Shown: positions 34,989 to 47,281, counted from the first letter of the stretch. The stretch: 64,000 bases of DNA from Effrenium voratum (GCA_963377175.1 CAUJNA010003101.1:545001-609000), one strand, 5' to 3'. Numbers and translations are program-made. The notes: a model not told the origin generated them from the sequence alone.

Positions 34989-35239
34989 GGCCCCCCTGTT
35001 CCTAAGGGGTTCTTCGGTCGCGTTTTTCTCTTTATTGGAGTCGGCCGCCACCGCCTTGGACGATCTAGCATGGAGTAACTAACGCACTGCTGGCGGTCCG
35101 GAAGAGGAGAGTGCGTTAGCGAAAGATGTCTAGACTTCCTCGGTGCCGAAACTCCATTGCCCTGCCGGAGACCTTCAAACAGCCTGTACCTGCATGGTGG
35201 TGCACATTGTCAGCTTTTGCCGTCTCATATCAAGTGTGT
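34989..35239 (+). repeat. right direct terminal repeat (pseudo-LTR)
   Basis: Second copy of the 250-bp repeat, one base longer than the left copy (GAAAGATG against GAAAGTG) and with one C/T difference. It is followed by nine or so TG units of the split target microsatellite and then by unique DNA. Confidence 0.9.
35079..35119 (+). other. stem-loop in the right direct repeat
   Basis: The same 10-bp perfect stem as in the left copy: CTAACGCACT at 35079-35088 pairing with AGTGCGTTAG at 35110-35119. Confidence 0.6.
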
Positions 35240-36024
35240 GTGTGTGTGTGTCATGCGTGCTTGCGCGTGAATGTGCTCGTGAGCAAGCGCCTAGTTGTGC
35301 AAGTGGTTGCATGGTTGCATGGGTGGGTCCGTGCAGTTGGGCGTGCAGGATCACCCGATGGCCAGGCACTCTTCGCCAAGATCTGCATCGGGCCGTCAAA
35401 CATGTTGCCCACCGCGCATCGCCCCCGGCAAAAATGCTCTCAGCGAGTGCACCCGGGTGCTCCACGGAGGAAACGCGACAACGACCAAACCAGTCACATC
35501 GTGCCGAAACGTCAATGTCTAAGTTTCGGACTCCAGTCCTGCTCCTCGATGGCCAAGTCCTGGACAGTTTCACGATTTCGTGGGATTAGCACGCCGCCTG
35601 TGTGACCACCGTGCGGCAAGGCTGGGAATTCTTCAGTGCCTGTGGACCTCAGCATCTCTTGATCCCCAGGTGACATGATGCCCACTGGCCACCCAAAAGT
35701 CCCAAACGGCCTGCATGGCCTCCGACGCGTTCACCTGTGCGATGAGTTCGCAGGCTCTGACAGCTTTAGATACGTTGAGATTCCAAGACCTGAAAGAAGA
35801 ACCTTCCATGAAAGGATCGGAAGTAAAACAGGACACTGCAAGGAGCTCGCCTGAACTGCCAAATCTGACACGCCCCTGACAGCCATCAAAATGGACTTGC
35901 CCGCGTTCAATTCATGGATTCCCAGGATTTGCAAACCTGTGAACGATTTAGAAGGGGTATCCGTCGGTGGGGTTTCTTCATTTTTGTTGGTGTCCGTTGG
36001 GGTTTCTTCACTTTGGTAGGCTAC

Positions 36025-36089
36025 CTGTGCCCGTCTTCCGCGCCTCCTCCCACCTCCGGGACAGCTGTTCAGACAGCTGCATGCTGCAC
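36025..36089 (-). CDS. exon of an unidentified helical protein
   Basis: A 65-bp minus-strand exon with a CCAG|G acceptor and a CAG|GTAGCC donor. It contains CSMQLSEQLSRRWEEARKTG, a clear amphipathic helix. It is the first supported exon on the right side of the retroelement, on the opposite strand to it. The family is unknown. Confidence 0.5.
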
Positions 36090-36099
36090 CTGGACAAAC

Positions 36100-37595
36100 A
36101 CATAGGCATGTTCTGCCGGGAAGGAAGTGGTGCAAAAATCATCAGAAATCTGCGAACCCCCGATTTTGGTTGGTATTCAGAGGGTGGCCAAACGGAAACA
36201 ACACAGTTTTAAAATTGTTTGGGGACTGCTATTTTCCGAACAATCCAGAGGACATCTGTTTTAAGAATCCATGGCCAATCCCTACATCATGACCTTCCCA
36301 TCCGGGAAGGCCTCCTGCGCCCAAGCACCGGGCCAAAGTGTGCAGGTGGCAGCCCCAAAGGAGAGCCGCAAACGACCTGGGCACGTCCCAAGGCCTTTCC
36401 TTCCGAGAGAGCGACACAAGCAATGCATACCAAAAAAAAATGCACAATATGTCGTTTATATATGTCTTGTTTTCTGTATATTCTCCTGCTGAGCGCCACA
36501 AAATAGTTTGCAGATACGGCAATCAAAAAGAGGGAGTCTGATTCAAGATTGCACTCGACCTTGTTTGATCGCATGTGCTGCTGCTTGACCACATCCCGAA
36601 GCGTGGGCCACTCATTGGCTGTTGGGTATCCTCCAGCTGGCCAATGCGTTGCGGTGTCCTGAAACAGTAGTGATTTGTTGCTGCTCGTGTGCTGTCCGGT
36701 GAACACTCCCAAAACTGCGAATCCATGAGGTGCTTCCCTTGCTTGAATTGACACCCCAACCTGCTTGCAAGAGGTCGTGACTGCTCTCTTGCTTTAGCGC
36801 GGCAACCAAGCGGCAAGCCACCCGAGTTGGCCGCGCGCGCCACCGCCTGCCCCACCGCTAAAATGCATGTCTTGCGTATTTTTGGCAAAGCACAGTGGAC
36901 AAAGGCAAGCACATAGTTTACAGTCTCATAATAAACACGTATTCAAAGCTGGATGGCGTGGTGTCTTGCAGCGGATTTGACTCGCATCACATCATGTCTT
37001 CATGAATCGTCCCAGAAGCCCTCTGGCAAGGGGATTGTCTGGGCGCGGGCGTGAAACCTCCGCCCTCCGAAAATTCCTCAAGTCGGTGAAGCTTTGTTCC
37101 CATATCACGGGGAAAACCAAACAACGAACTCCTTTACCTTCGGAAACAGTGGGGGTTTTGAATCGCACCTGTGATAGGCCCGCCAGCTGCTCCAGCATCT
37201 GCCCGGCTTTGGGAGCCTGGCATAAAAATTGTTGACCAATTTGGTGAAGGTTATTGACATGGGGATTTGTGTCCGCCGACTTTTGGGCGTTCCCCTTCAC
37301 AGGTGCGCGGTAAGCGCGGGCGAGAAGGTGGATCTCCAAGTCGGAATGGTGTGCAAGGGCCCCTTCGAAAGGCCTGCCACAGCTTGGGGGAATGAGATTG
37401 CCTGAGCAGCGTTGTGACTCGAGGTGTGTCTCACGATCAAGGACATCTCGGCTGGGTTGACCTTTGAATACCGTCCAGAAGAGGGCTCCTCGTTTCGCAG
37501 CGCAAACATTGGGCATCCTTGAAAAGATCAAGTAAAGTTGGCGCAAAAGATGATACTCAAGCCATCAAAACTTAGCAAAAGGTAGTTTTACAAGG
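36100..37595. other. no supported genes
   Basis: Several weak minus-strand frames occur (for example around 36800-36850), but none has convincing splice sites and composition. Confidence 0.3.
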
Positions 37596-37706
37596 ACCCC
37601 TCCTTTGACAGCTCAGCATCTGCTGCCTTGGCATCCACCAGGCATTGGAAGGCCAGTAGTGCCTCATATGCCCAAGGCGCTGGCACCCAAAGAAGCGAGA
37701 CCTCTG
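37596..37706 (-). CDS. exon-like island, boundaries uncertain
   Basis: The minus-strand frame reads LLWVPAPWAYEALLAFQCLV and continues into an Ala/Asp/Lys-rich helix before a stop. An inner ATGAG|G acceptor and AAG|GC donor could trim it to a shorter exon. It looks protein-like but I do not recognise it. It may be the C-terminal exon of the gene that includes the exons at 39113-39667. Confidence 0.35.
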
Positions 37707-38140
37707 GATCAAAAAAGGACCCCCACCCCTCGGTAAGGAGCTTCATAGCTGGGCTCATCGTAATCCTGAGGGAGTTTGTTGCTTGTCCAAATCGATTGCC
37801 ACAATGTGCCGTTTTCCTCGCGCCTGGCATGGAAAGACACCCATCTCCACGAAACAACGCGCACATTGCCAGCGATCCCGGAAGCGGACCCATGGGCTTG
37901 GAGCCTGCCCTCTCCGAGCGAGCCCATGGGCCCATGGGTCCCAGCTCTGGGGCACCCTGGCCGTCACCAATGCATCGGCGCCTGGACGGGCGCTTTGCCA
38001 GGCGCGAGCAACTCGACTGGAAGAGTTGAGCCCTGGCCTGAAAAGATCGGAGCTTCGAACTACACCGCCATTCGTCACAGACAGAATGGCTGGACATGTG
38101 AAATCTGAAAACCTGCCATTCACCATGGGCCTGAGTCAGA

Positions 38141-38224
38141 CACAAACAAACAAACAAACAAGCAAGCAAGCAAGCAAGCAAGCAAACAAACAAACAAACA
38201 AAACACACACACACACACACACAC
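38141..38224. repeat. (CAAA)n(CAAG)n(CAAA)n(CA)n compound microsatellite
   Basis: Tetranucleotide CAAA and CAAG blocks are followed by a CA run. Simple sequence only. Confidence 0.9.
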
Positions 38225-39112
38225 GTCACACGGATCAATTTGCGAGCTTCTGCTACGCTTTAAATTTAGGACAAAACTTGCGAGAAGGGCAGAGCTATTG
38301 GATTGAGTTGCGACCCTGGGTTTTGTGAAATGCTGTTAGCCAAGCAGAACTCGCGGGCCACGCTGGCAGGAAGCAGTTGGCCGAGGTCATTCCATTGCTG
38401 GGCTATCAAGGCAGATTTTGAGTGGCGGGAGAACCCTTCAATGTACAGGGGGAAGGGATGTAGTGACTTGTTAAAAGGAGGGATCGTTGGCCGTGCACAA
38501 GTCTGGCCATGAGCTGTGGTTTGGAAAAGCAAACGTCTCCGAACAACTGCAGCACAACTACTCGGCTGGAAGGCCCAGTCGCATTGCCCGACACCGCTTC
38601 CTTTCCCAACCCTTCCGAGCCTGCACCCTTGCCAGCCAAGAAGGCTTGGCAGGCATTGAAGAAGGCCGCCTAAAAACAAAAATGTGTCGACTTTCTTCCT
38701 TTGCCTTGCCCCCAAAAAAAGACAAGCACATTGAGATGGCGATGGGCAACATCAGGATATCCCAAGACGAAGGCGAGTATCCCTAGAGACCCCACACGCT
38801 ATATGAGATAAGAATTACAAATTATCTACTAGCGTGGTCCATACCCCCAGAACAGTGCACAGGTGCCCTTCCAACAAGACAGGAGTCTGCCAAGACCGGC
38901 GACAAATCCATGGAGCTTCTAAGCAACAAACCAGTCCGGGCCCAAAAGCAACATTTGCAAAATATGTAGATCTCTTATACACTGAAACAAGAGGCATGTT
39001 GAACGTCGCCATACTATGATACCTAGCACAAAACACAGAAGGCGGGCGTGTCTTTGCAATGATTTGGCAGCTGCTGCGTCGCGCAACTCCTGACATTGAT
39101 GACGATATGAAC

Positions 39113-39192
39113 CGGGCCAGCGCCGATTGGAAGCGGCCGAAGCAAAGCTCCCGCTCTGCCTCCGGCTTGCCCCGCATGGCAGCCATTGCTGC
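39113..39192 (-). CDS. exon of an unidentified protein
   Basis: An 80-bp minus-strand exon with a GCAG|GC acceptor and a GT donor (CCCG|GTTCAT). It reads AAMAAMRGKPEAERELCFGR and continues FQSALAR. Its start phase matches the end of the exon at 39388-39477, so both are assigned to one gene. The protein is helical and basic. No domain is recognised. Confidence 0.5.
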
Positions 39193-39387
39193 CTGCGCGG
39201 CGTGCGCTTGCCAGCTGCACTCCAAGCCATGTTTCACTGGGCCAATGCCAATGGGCTGCAAGACAGAGAGGCTCGCTCTCGGTACTAGTCGGCATTTTTA
39301 TAGCTCAGCATGGTAAAAAGCCAGTGCTGACCTCAATTCTTCGGCACTGGTCTTGTTGATCTTCCCTTGTGCTTGTCTGGGATATAC

Positions 39388-39477
39388 CATGCTCCTGTCC
39401 AGAAGCGTGGCAGCTCCAATCCTTGCCCAAGCCTCGTCCTGCGCACAAAGCTCCGGTGTTGCCCGCACGAACTCGTC
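39388..39477 (-). CDS. exon of an unidentified protein
   Basis: A 90-bp minus-strand exon (30 codons, phase 0 both ends) lies between a CACCAG|GAC acceptor and an ATG|GTATAT donor. It includes DEFVRATPELCAQDEAWARI and then GAATLLDRSM. Signals and length are good evidence for a real exon. The family is not recognised. Confidence 0.6.
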
Positions 39478-39591
39478 CTGGTGAGGCAAAAACACAAATT
39501 TGGGGCTCCGGGAGAGGCGAGAGAGCTCAGAGCCGATGGTGGGGCGAGTTTTCGATAGCACCCCTAAACCAGAGACCAAATCCAATCCCTG

Positions 39592-39667
39592 TATTTTCGG
39601 GGTTGTGCTCGGCTGCAAGTCGAGCCTGTGCTGCCAAGAAGAGGACGTGCGGCGGCAGAACCGTGAA
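39592..39667 (-). CDS. exon of an unidentified protein
   Basis: After a GGCAG acceptor the minus strand reads FTVLPPHVLFLAAQARLAAE, continuing HNPEN, phase 0. The donor is uncertain: a GA donor near 39592 or a GT donor about 10 bp further. It precedes the 39388-39477 exon in transcription order. Confidence 0.5.
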
Positions 39668-39766
39668 CTGCCCTGCTGAGAGCCTAGCATCACAAGGAGG
39701 ACCCCAAATGCTCCAAGTTTGGCTCGCCCGCACAAATTGAGTTTACACTTCGCCAACGGAAAATAG

Positions 39767-40406
<640 letters not shown>

Positions 40407-40665
40407 TATGTGTTGCGCGCGCATGATGCCAATGAGGACTTAAAAGTGGCTTCCGAATCTGAGGGCAACCAAAAAACCATGCAGCTACTCTCTGCCTAGG
40501 CTTCATGTGCGATGTGGTACTTCCTCCTTCTCCGAAGCAATCTTTGCACCTGTTTCTTCTGGGGCGTGGATTCGGAAGCCGTGATCAAACACCGTCCAAG
40601 ACAGCAAGCGACTGGTGATTGTGGGATTGGTAATCAGGCGTGAGTTTGGCTGGAGGGGTCATCTA

Positions 40666-40741
40666 GAGCGAGAGAGAGAAAGATAGAAAGAAAGGAAGGA
40701 AGGAAGGAAGAAAGAAAGAAAGAAACAAAGAAAGAAAAAGA
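40666..40741. repeat. GA-rich (GAAA/GGAA)n tract
   Basis: Purine-only simple repeat of GAGA, GAAA and GGAA units on the plus strand, thus a pyrimidine tract on the minus (host-gene) strand. Confidence 0.85.
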
Positions 40742-41780
40742 GTGACCGACCGCGATTGTCTGTTGAAATGAGACACTCTCCCAGCGAGCTGGCTCCCATG
40801 TCGTCTGCGACCCCCAAAAAGCGCATCATCTGCGACGCTAAAAATGGTAGAGTACTCCCCCAGTACCGATTCATCTGCAGCCCCCCTGACTATGTTCCAA
40901 AGTGTGCGAAAGGCCCGGTACCATATGATTTTGTCCCTATGGATTCTCAGGGTCACGAACGACAAGAAACGTTTTAGGCTATAAGGCGTGTGCCCAGCGT
41001 GATGCCTGACACATACAAGAAAGCCTCCCAGGTACACGCTGGGGAACTCCAACAAGCAGGCAAACGCTGACCAGGGACGGTTACCACCCTGAAGTTTACG
41101 ATCTGTCAGATGTCTGCATCGCAAACGGATCAGAGTTGAAGTTTCCTTGCCAGCAGAGTCAGTGACACGATCCATGAGTAAAGACACCTATGCTTCAGCT
41201 CAAGTGTAAGCGACATACAACAAAGTCCACGCGCAGCTAGTAAAAATATCCAGGAAGTGTGGCAACAAACTTCACATGAGTCATTATAAAACCGTCCTGA
41301 CTTGAATGTATTTGTGGTTGGGACTTCTCTCCTAGTAGCTCAAACGATACATTCAGAGTCCGCTCCAAGGTTCAGCTGGGAGCCCGGCGCTCGCCGGCTT
41401 TGCGCCAAGTCCAAGGTGGTTTGCCTCACCTCGCGGCCAAACATGGCAGGGCTCAGCACATCCATGGGCATTCATTGAGGACAACTCAGTTGCATTGGGT
41501 ACAGCTTTTCTACCTCCAAAAGGACACACCTTTCTGAGTTCAAAGGTATTGCTGTGCATCATGGGGCCTGGTGGGGCCTGGTGGAAGATAGGATCAGCAA
41601 GCAGCCATTGTTGAATTACTGATGCAAATGCGGCCAACTGTACTTCCCCCATTCAAAGGATGCGTTTTTCACGTGGCCGAATGCCCTGGGCACCTCAGTT
41701 GCTCAACAGGATGGGAGAAAAGAACTCGGAATGATCGGATCAACCTTATCTGGAACGCTACTCTCAGGTGGAGCTATGGC

Positions 41781-44700
41781 CTCTTCCTCAAAGCGCAGCC
41801 GCTCAGCGGCGAGCTTCTCCTGGTCATCCTGCAAAGAACGGCCATGTTCCAAACCTGAGTGGCCCCTCTGTATGAATCAAACAGAGCAGGCGCCAAAAAC
41901 AAGGACTCAATGGGCCAAGCAGACTGTCCACTCTGCATGTGTACGATCTGTTTTGCATTGTCCCACACGCATCACAAACGCAGATTGTGCACACATCAGG
42001 TGATGGCAGAGCAAGCTTCCCTCCCCCCTCCTTTTCATTCCCTGTCTTTCTTGCACAAGTGCGGCATCCCATCGGATTTTGGCACGGCCAGTATCCGCAC
42101 TTCCTGGGAGCCTTTTGGATGGTATTTGTAGGTGAACCAAGAGAACGCCGACCAATTTGAGGGTCCCTATTTCAGAAACACCAACTTCACGCGCAGCCTG
42201 TACAAAAAAAGCACTGTCGCAATATGCGCGAGTCAGCAAGCTGACCTCTTGTTTTGACAGATGGTGCGGGTTGGCCCGGCATTTTGGCTGCGGTGTCTTC
42301 GATATGAATGTGTCACAGTGCAATCAAGCAAGCAATATTTCACAATCTCAACCCTGGCCAATCACCCAACCATTCAGATTGCCGGCAACAACTTTCTCTC
42401 GCACCAACTCAGAGAAGAGGAGCCCAACGTAGTTGATGTTCAAGCGCCCGTGTCAAAGGGTTGGGTTATGGGAGAATCTCTGGTTCGTCTCTCCGGCTTC
42501 TCTCTCAGCGAAGATCTGACTTAGGTAGAAGCACTGGCAATTACTTTGTCGCCAACAGCCGACCTAACTCATCTTGCCTCTGCCAACCGCTCCGCCCGGG
42601 CCCCCGCCACCCGGACGCCCGCCGGGTCCAGCAGCTTCAAACGCTCGCGCTGCAGCTGCGCCTGCTCCTTGTCCACCGCCTCCAGGCCTGCGAGCGCGCA
42701 GCCACAACCCGGGCCCGGCTTCGAAACGGGGGGCGATCTCAGGGAACCTGGGAGCTCAGATCATGGGTTGGTTGCATGTGCAAGGGGACTTGCTGCTGGC
42801 GCATGCAAACTCCAGCTCGCGAGCTAGCAAGGGTTCACAAGTAAAGCAAGCATAAACACAGGACCAACGCCCATTCAAAGGAATCAAAGACTTAGCCACA
42901 TGGCAAACGAGGACACAGCCACCGGGGCAACCGGCTCTTGCTCAGCCGCCGCTGCTGCTTCTCAAGCTCCAGCTTATCCTGATCAAAAGGTATAGTCTCT
43001 GGGCAAATTGGGACTGTAAGGAAAGATGTGGTTTGGATCCCAAGTACCAACAAGAAGTTCTGGGCAAGTCACTAGGAATCCCCAGGGGTGGGCTCATCTC
43101 ACTGGGAAGCTCGCGACATTTCTCCCAATCAGTCACTCCCCTGATTCCGAAGCCCAACCTGCACATCTCTGAAGCGTGACAAGTCAATGCGACTCACATG
43201 CGACAATCGAAGCTAAAGTCCAATGTTTGGCACACAAATCTTCCAAACACCCTGAGTGAACTACATGCTCTTCATCCGAATCTGCAACTTCCATCATGCA
43301 GACCCTCAAGAACGTCCTCGTTGTAGCGAGTGAGCTTCTCCTGGAAAGAGAGAGAGAGAGAGAGAAAAGAAAAGACGAAAAAAAAACAAGAAAAAAAACA
43401 CGGTTGAGCACCCTTGGTGCTTGCCTTTACGTAGGAACGCCTGGCCGCTCGCCCCATGGAAAAGAACCAGCAATCCAGGAGCCGTTCGGCTGCCTGGCCA
43501 CAGGAACATTGGCCATATCTGTGCGCTTCAGCTCCGACCAAAGGACTCGACTGGAAAGCAAATGGTGGCTCGCACAAATGGATGTGTATTGTTGAAGAAA
43601 TGCGTGTGTATTTTGAAGGGGAGCCTCTGTTGGTTGGTCATGTTGTGAGCCCAAATCACGAATGGCTAGGAAGTTCAATAGGCACCCTCAACATGATTGG
43701 ACATGCAACTGATGTCCACCAAACAAAGGGGCCCAATCAATGATTCATACCTACACGAACACCGGACAAAAATACTCGTTGTCCCAAGAAGACACGCTCA
43801 TGTCCTCCCCAAACAAACAGTAGACTAAAAAGAATATCCGCTGCTCTACGAAAATCGCGCCCGCCGGCCTCAAGCTTCTCGGTCACGCTGCGCAGGCGCC
43901 GCATGCCAGAGCTGACCTTCTTCAACCTGCCGCGATTTGTTTAGGCGGGTCCGAAGGCGGGCCAAAAGAAAGAGAGAGAGAGAGAGAACCATAACAAGGT
44001 GCCCTGTTCGACGCATGCATTCCACTGCACATGGCAAAATAATGATGTATGTTCAACCAAACCTGACCTAAGAATGGCCAAAACGCAAATGCGATCAAGT
44101 GCTCACCCCCACCCCCCTCCTCGGGAAGGCTGTCGCCCAATCAGCAAATCACCCAATCACCCGGCCTCCGCGACACCGTGCGCGCCTGGCACTGCTCGAA
44201 GCCACGATCCTGGCGGGCGTCCGAAGATCAAACACCCCCTGGCCTAGGTGTCCTCTTGAAAAATACATGAACGCACCCCTGGGGTTTTTGAATCCATCTT
44301 GCGGGCAATAAACTGTTGGGAAATGATTGATGCCACTAGTGGAACATGATTAGAACCAAGCTGCAACCAGTGGGATCCATCTTTGCTCAACTCAACTGAC
44401 CAACGACATCCCCCCTTGCTGCTCAAAGAAAACCCACATGGAAGCCAACTGCCTAAATGCGGCACGAAGCTGGTGGGCCACGCTTTGAAGATGCCGAAAC
44501 CGGGGAGGCACGGCATGATTGCCTTTCATTAGCACAGGTTGGTGCGTAGTTTGGCTGGCAAAAGATGCTGGGCGACACATGATCTGCCTTCTGAATGGAT
44601 GGAATCGGTTTCCTGCCTCATCCTCGTCGGGATCGTCTCCAGCTTCCTTGCGTGTCGTCTCGCAGCTGGCCACATGAAATCAAACTAAGGCAAGCAAATG

Positions 44701-44820
44701 TGAAAGCCGCCTTCTTAATTTGTCATAGTACATATTTGTACACTCCCTGTCAATAACAACCAACACAGCAGTCTTAATGCGCATCAGTTGAAGCCGCGCC
44801 TTCCCGCTCATCTCGAGCAC
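41781..44820 (-). CDS. coiled-coil protein gene, eight chained exons
   Basis: In transcription order I place exons at 44783-44820, 44617-44665, 44166-44209, 43869-43926, about 43303-43340, 42942-42978, 42578-42687 and 41781-41828. At six of the seven junctions the codon phase closes; the junction after 43303-43340 is unresolved. Seven donors are GC. The peptides are charged and helical: LQLMR; TTRKEAGDDPDEDE; DRGFEQCQARTVSR; MRRLRSVTEKLE; EKLTRYNEDVLE; DKLELEKQQRRL; LEAVDKEQAQLQRERLKLLD; DDQEKLAAERLRFEEE. This is an extended coiled-coil protein, perhaps cytoskeletal or ciliary. Whether it is a separate gene or the 3' continuation of the CCDC40-type gene is not settled. The family is not recognised, and further exons are likely on both sides. 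Confidence 0.62.
42578..42687 (-). CDS. exon with strong coiled coil (part of the 41781-44820 gene)
   Basis: The longest and clearest exon of this gene: 110 bp, GCAG|GC acceptor, GAG|GCAAG donor. It reads 36 codons after two split-codon bases, including VDKEQAQLQRERLKLLD. Confidence 0.65.
43349..43400. repeat. purine tract beside an exon acceptor
   Basis: (GA)n followed by A-rich sequence on the plus strand. On the minus strand it is a long polypyrimidine tract ending in TTTCCAG directly before the exon at 43340, so it doubles as a strong 3' splice-site tract. Confidence 0.6.
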
Positions 44821-45697
44821 CTGTGCGTCTTCCCATCGAAGACAAGATGCCGCCCAAAAGTGGGGTGCCAAACATACACAGCCGTGGAGGATAAAGTTGC
44901 TACACTGACCAAAATCAACGTGCAAGGGCACACCCGCTCAGCTGACAGTGAACCAACTGGGATGAATGAAGCCCTATGAATATTGGGATAAACCACCCTG
45001 TGCGGCACCTTGTCATCCAAGCGCCAAATGACGCCGTCGAAGCCTGCCAGTGGAAAGCAGTCAAGCACCCCAAATAACCCCGAACCCTTGTTCATGTCAT
45101 GTACAAAAATGAAATGATGCAGTTCCTGCAATGGGTCGTGATAATTCCTTTCCAGGCGTATGGCAAGGGTCGAGCAGTTGTGGGTGGCGTAGAACTCTTC
45201 CGCAGGATGGGACAGGAAAGCGTGAAATGGCCAGGCCCAAACCTTCCAATTTGTCTGGCGTTAAACATGCGACCAACCCGCTTTCGGCGGACATGCCTGC
45301 TGGTGGCAGGCCATCTGAACGTGGTGCCCTGACACATTGCACCATTGTTGACAGCGTCTGCTACAACCTGTCCTTCGCTCATCTTCCAACTGCCACTGCA
45401 ACAAGACTTGTCCTGGCGAAACCGTAATTCCAACAGGTTTTCTGAGCTGGCAGGAGCTTCTGGCATGCTTCCCATTGAATTCGGAGGCTTCCAAGAAACT
45501 CTGCCGCGAATTACGACGACATGTGACCAACCCGCAACAAGACATTGGAACCCGAAGAAAGGAACGAAGCCTCATCGTTGCCGAGTTTGTCCCCCCTTTC
45601 TTGCTGGTGAATCTGGCTCTCTGCAAGAGTCACAAGGGCCGTTCCGGGCGTTGGGGATGGTTCGGCTTGGGCTCGTTCCCTCTAACATGGCCGCGGC

Positions 45698-45738
45698 CTC
45701 AGCTCGAGGCGCCGCGCCGGCGACAGGGACGTGATGAC
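45698..45738 (-). CDS. short exon, unidentified
   Basis: A 41-bp minus-strand exon with a TTGAG|G acceptor and a GAG|GC donor, reading VITSLSPARRLEL. Its end phase does not match the next supported exon (44820), so an intervening exon is missing or the call is wrong. Confidence 0.35.
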
Positions 45739-47281
45739 CTCAAAGGGGGGCCGTTTTGGAGCAAGCAACAGCGCGAGTCTGTGAAAATACTCAGCCAGTC
45801 CTTCCAGTGACGCTTTCTGCTGCGGCCGCCATGACCGGCCGCATGGTCCTCCGACTCTTCAAACAACAAGTTGTAAAGGCTCAGCACATTCTTCATCCGC
45901 AATGACAGCCCTCCACGCAGCTTGTGAAACACGCAGTTGCAGCCAATAGCGAGCGCCAGTCAAAGGCTTTCAGCAGAGCTGTGCACCACAGCCACCCCTT
46001 GTGCATTCCCCAAGGAAGCTTGAGCTGGAAAGTTAAACTACAACAACCCCTCTCTTTGGCCGTGTGGTTGGGCTGCGTCTTCGCACCAGCTCGGAAGATC
46101 AAGGCTCCAGCCCATGCTCCGCCATCCCGGTGCACGAAGATGTCCAGAGCCTGCGGCAACTGCTGGGATGCTCAGCTTTTCAATTGTTCCCTATACATCC
46201 CTATATGGCCTATATGTCCATCCCCTCAAAAAGCTCCCCGAGCCCTCCTTTCGTCTTTTCAATAGGGCTCCGCAAAAAATATCACCCCGAGGAAACACGG
46301 AGACGCATTGTGAAATGGCCCAAAGGTGATGCTTGAATCACACAAGGGGAAACTTAAGGACCCGTGTCTAGCGAGGGCTGCTGCGAGATCCATGGTTGCG
46401 AAGGGTGAGCCTGACCAATAACCAAACCTGACTGCGAAACTGAGATCATTTTGTCGCGCAATCATGAGCAACGCTCCCGTGAATTTACATCGGTCTCAGG
46501 TTGTCACACGTCGCATGCGAAAAAGCCGTCACCCTTGCTTTGAAGGAGCCGTAGATGGGAGTGGTTTGGAAACATCTCACAAAAGCCTTTCTTGGGTCTT
46601 TAGTATGGCCACCAAATTTCGGTCGGAACGAATGCACCATGTACCTGTTTTTGTCTAGGAATCACAAGGGTGGCCGCTTCCATTTGCGAATCTCCCCCCA
46701 CCTTCAAGTTCCCTTGGTTTGGAGTTTGGCTACGAGCTCAAATAGTGGCAGCTCACCTCGTCGGCTGCTACAAGAGTGGCTTCTGCGCCTCAGCAAACTC
46801 AGCTGAGGCTGAGAAACCAAAGAGACACAGGAAAGCACGAGGCATGCATCTATCTTCAAATTCTGAAGTAAGGAATCCCCAAAGAGAAGGACCTACATTT
46901 TGTTGAGGATCTATGGATCTGAGTCAGTGGTAGCCTCTTTGACAGGCGGCACAAAAGAAGGCGCCATCCTTAAAAAGCCCTCCCTCGTTTTGACAACCAC
47001 AAAAACAAGCGAAGCACCTCTGCTTTGACAACCCAAGCCCCCTAACACAAGACGAAAAACACCATCAGCTGGGTCAACGCTTCCCCACTCTGCGCTCCAC
47101 CTGCCTGCGGGCACCCCTCGTGCAGCCTGCGCCTGGCGTGCTGACAGACAGGGCGAGGATCCGTGATCCGATCTCCAAGTGGGGCTTATGAGCGGTCGAA
47201 CGAAAGCATGCCGCCGAGAGTGTCAGCTTCCATGTTGGGAGCTCTTACCTAGCACACCCACGGCAACAAAGAGACATGGGC

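Larger units (their letters stand above)
27066..35239 (+). mobile_element. Penelope-like retroelement, permuted GIY-YIG/RT order, multi-ORF, with 250-bp direct terminal repeats
   Basis: The element runs from the left repeat (27066-27315) to the right repeat (34989-35239). In order it carries a basic Pro/Ser-rich ORF1, ORF2 with a coiled coil, a GIY-YIG-type nuclease region, a Penelope-type reverse transcriptase, and an ORF ending in a Myb/SANT-like domain. There is no integrase, protease, RNase H or tyrosine recombinase, which argues against LTR and DIRS elements. Penelope-like elements combine a telomerase-related RT with a GIY-YIG nuclease and may carry pseudo-LTRs. In classical members the nuclease follows the RT; a clade with the nuclease in front (Chlamys/Naiad type) has been described. 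The two repeats differ at about two positions, suggesting recent insertion, yet the EN-RT frame is broken several times. It is plus-stranded, opposite to all host genes here. Confidence 0.82.

Noticed and set aside
27066..35239. Conventional LTR retrotransposon
   Set aside because: No protease, integrase or RNase H domain; RT motifs A and B are Penelope-like and a GIY-YIG-like block is present.
35126..35605. Plus-strand frames running from the right repeat into the flank
   Set aside because: They cross the TG microsatellite, have no domain, and the equivalent frame in the left copy ends early.
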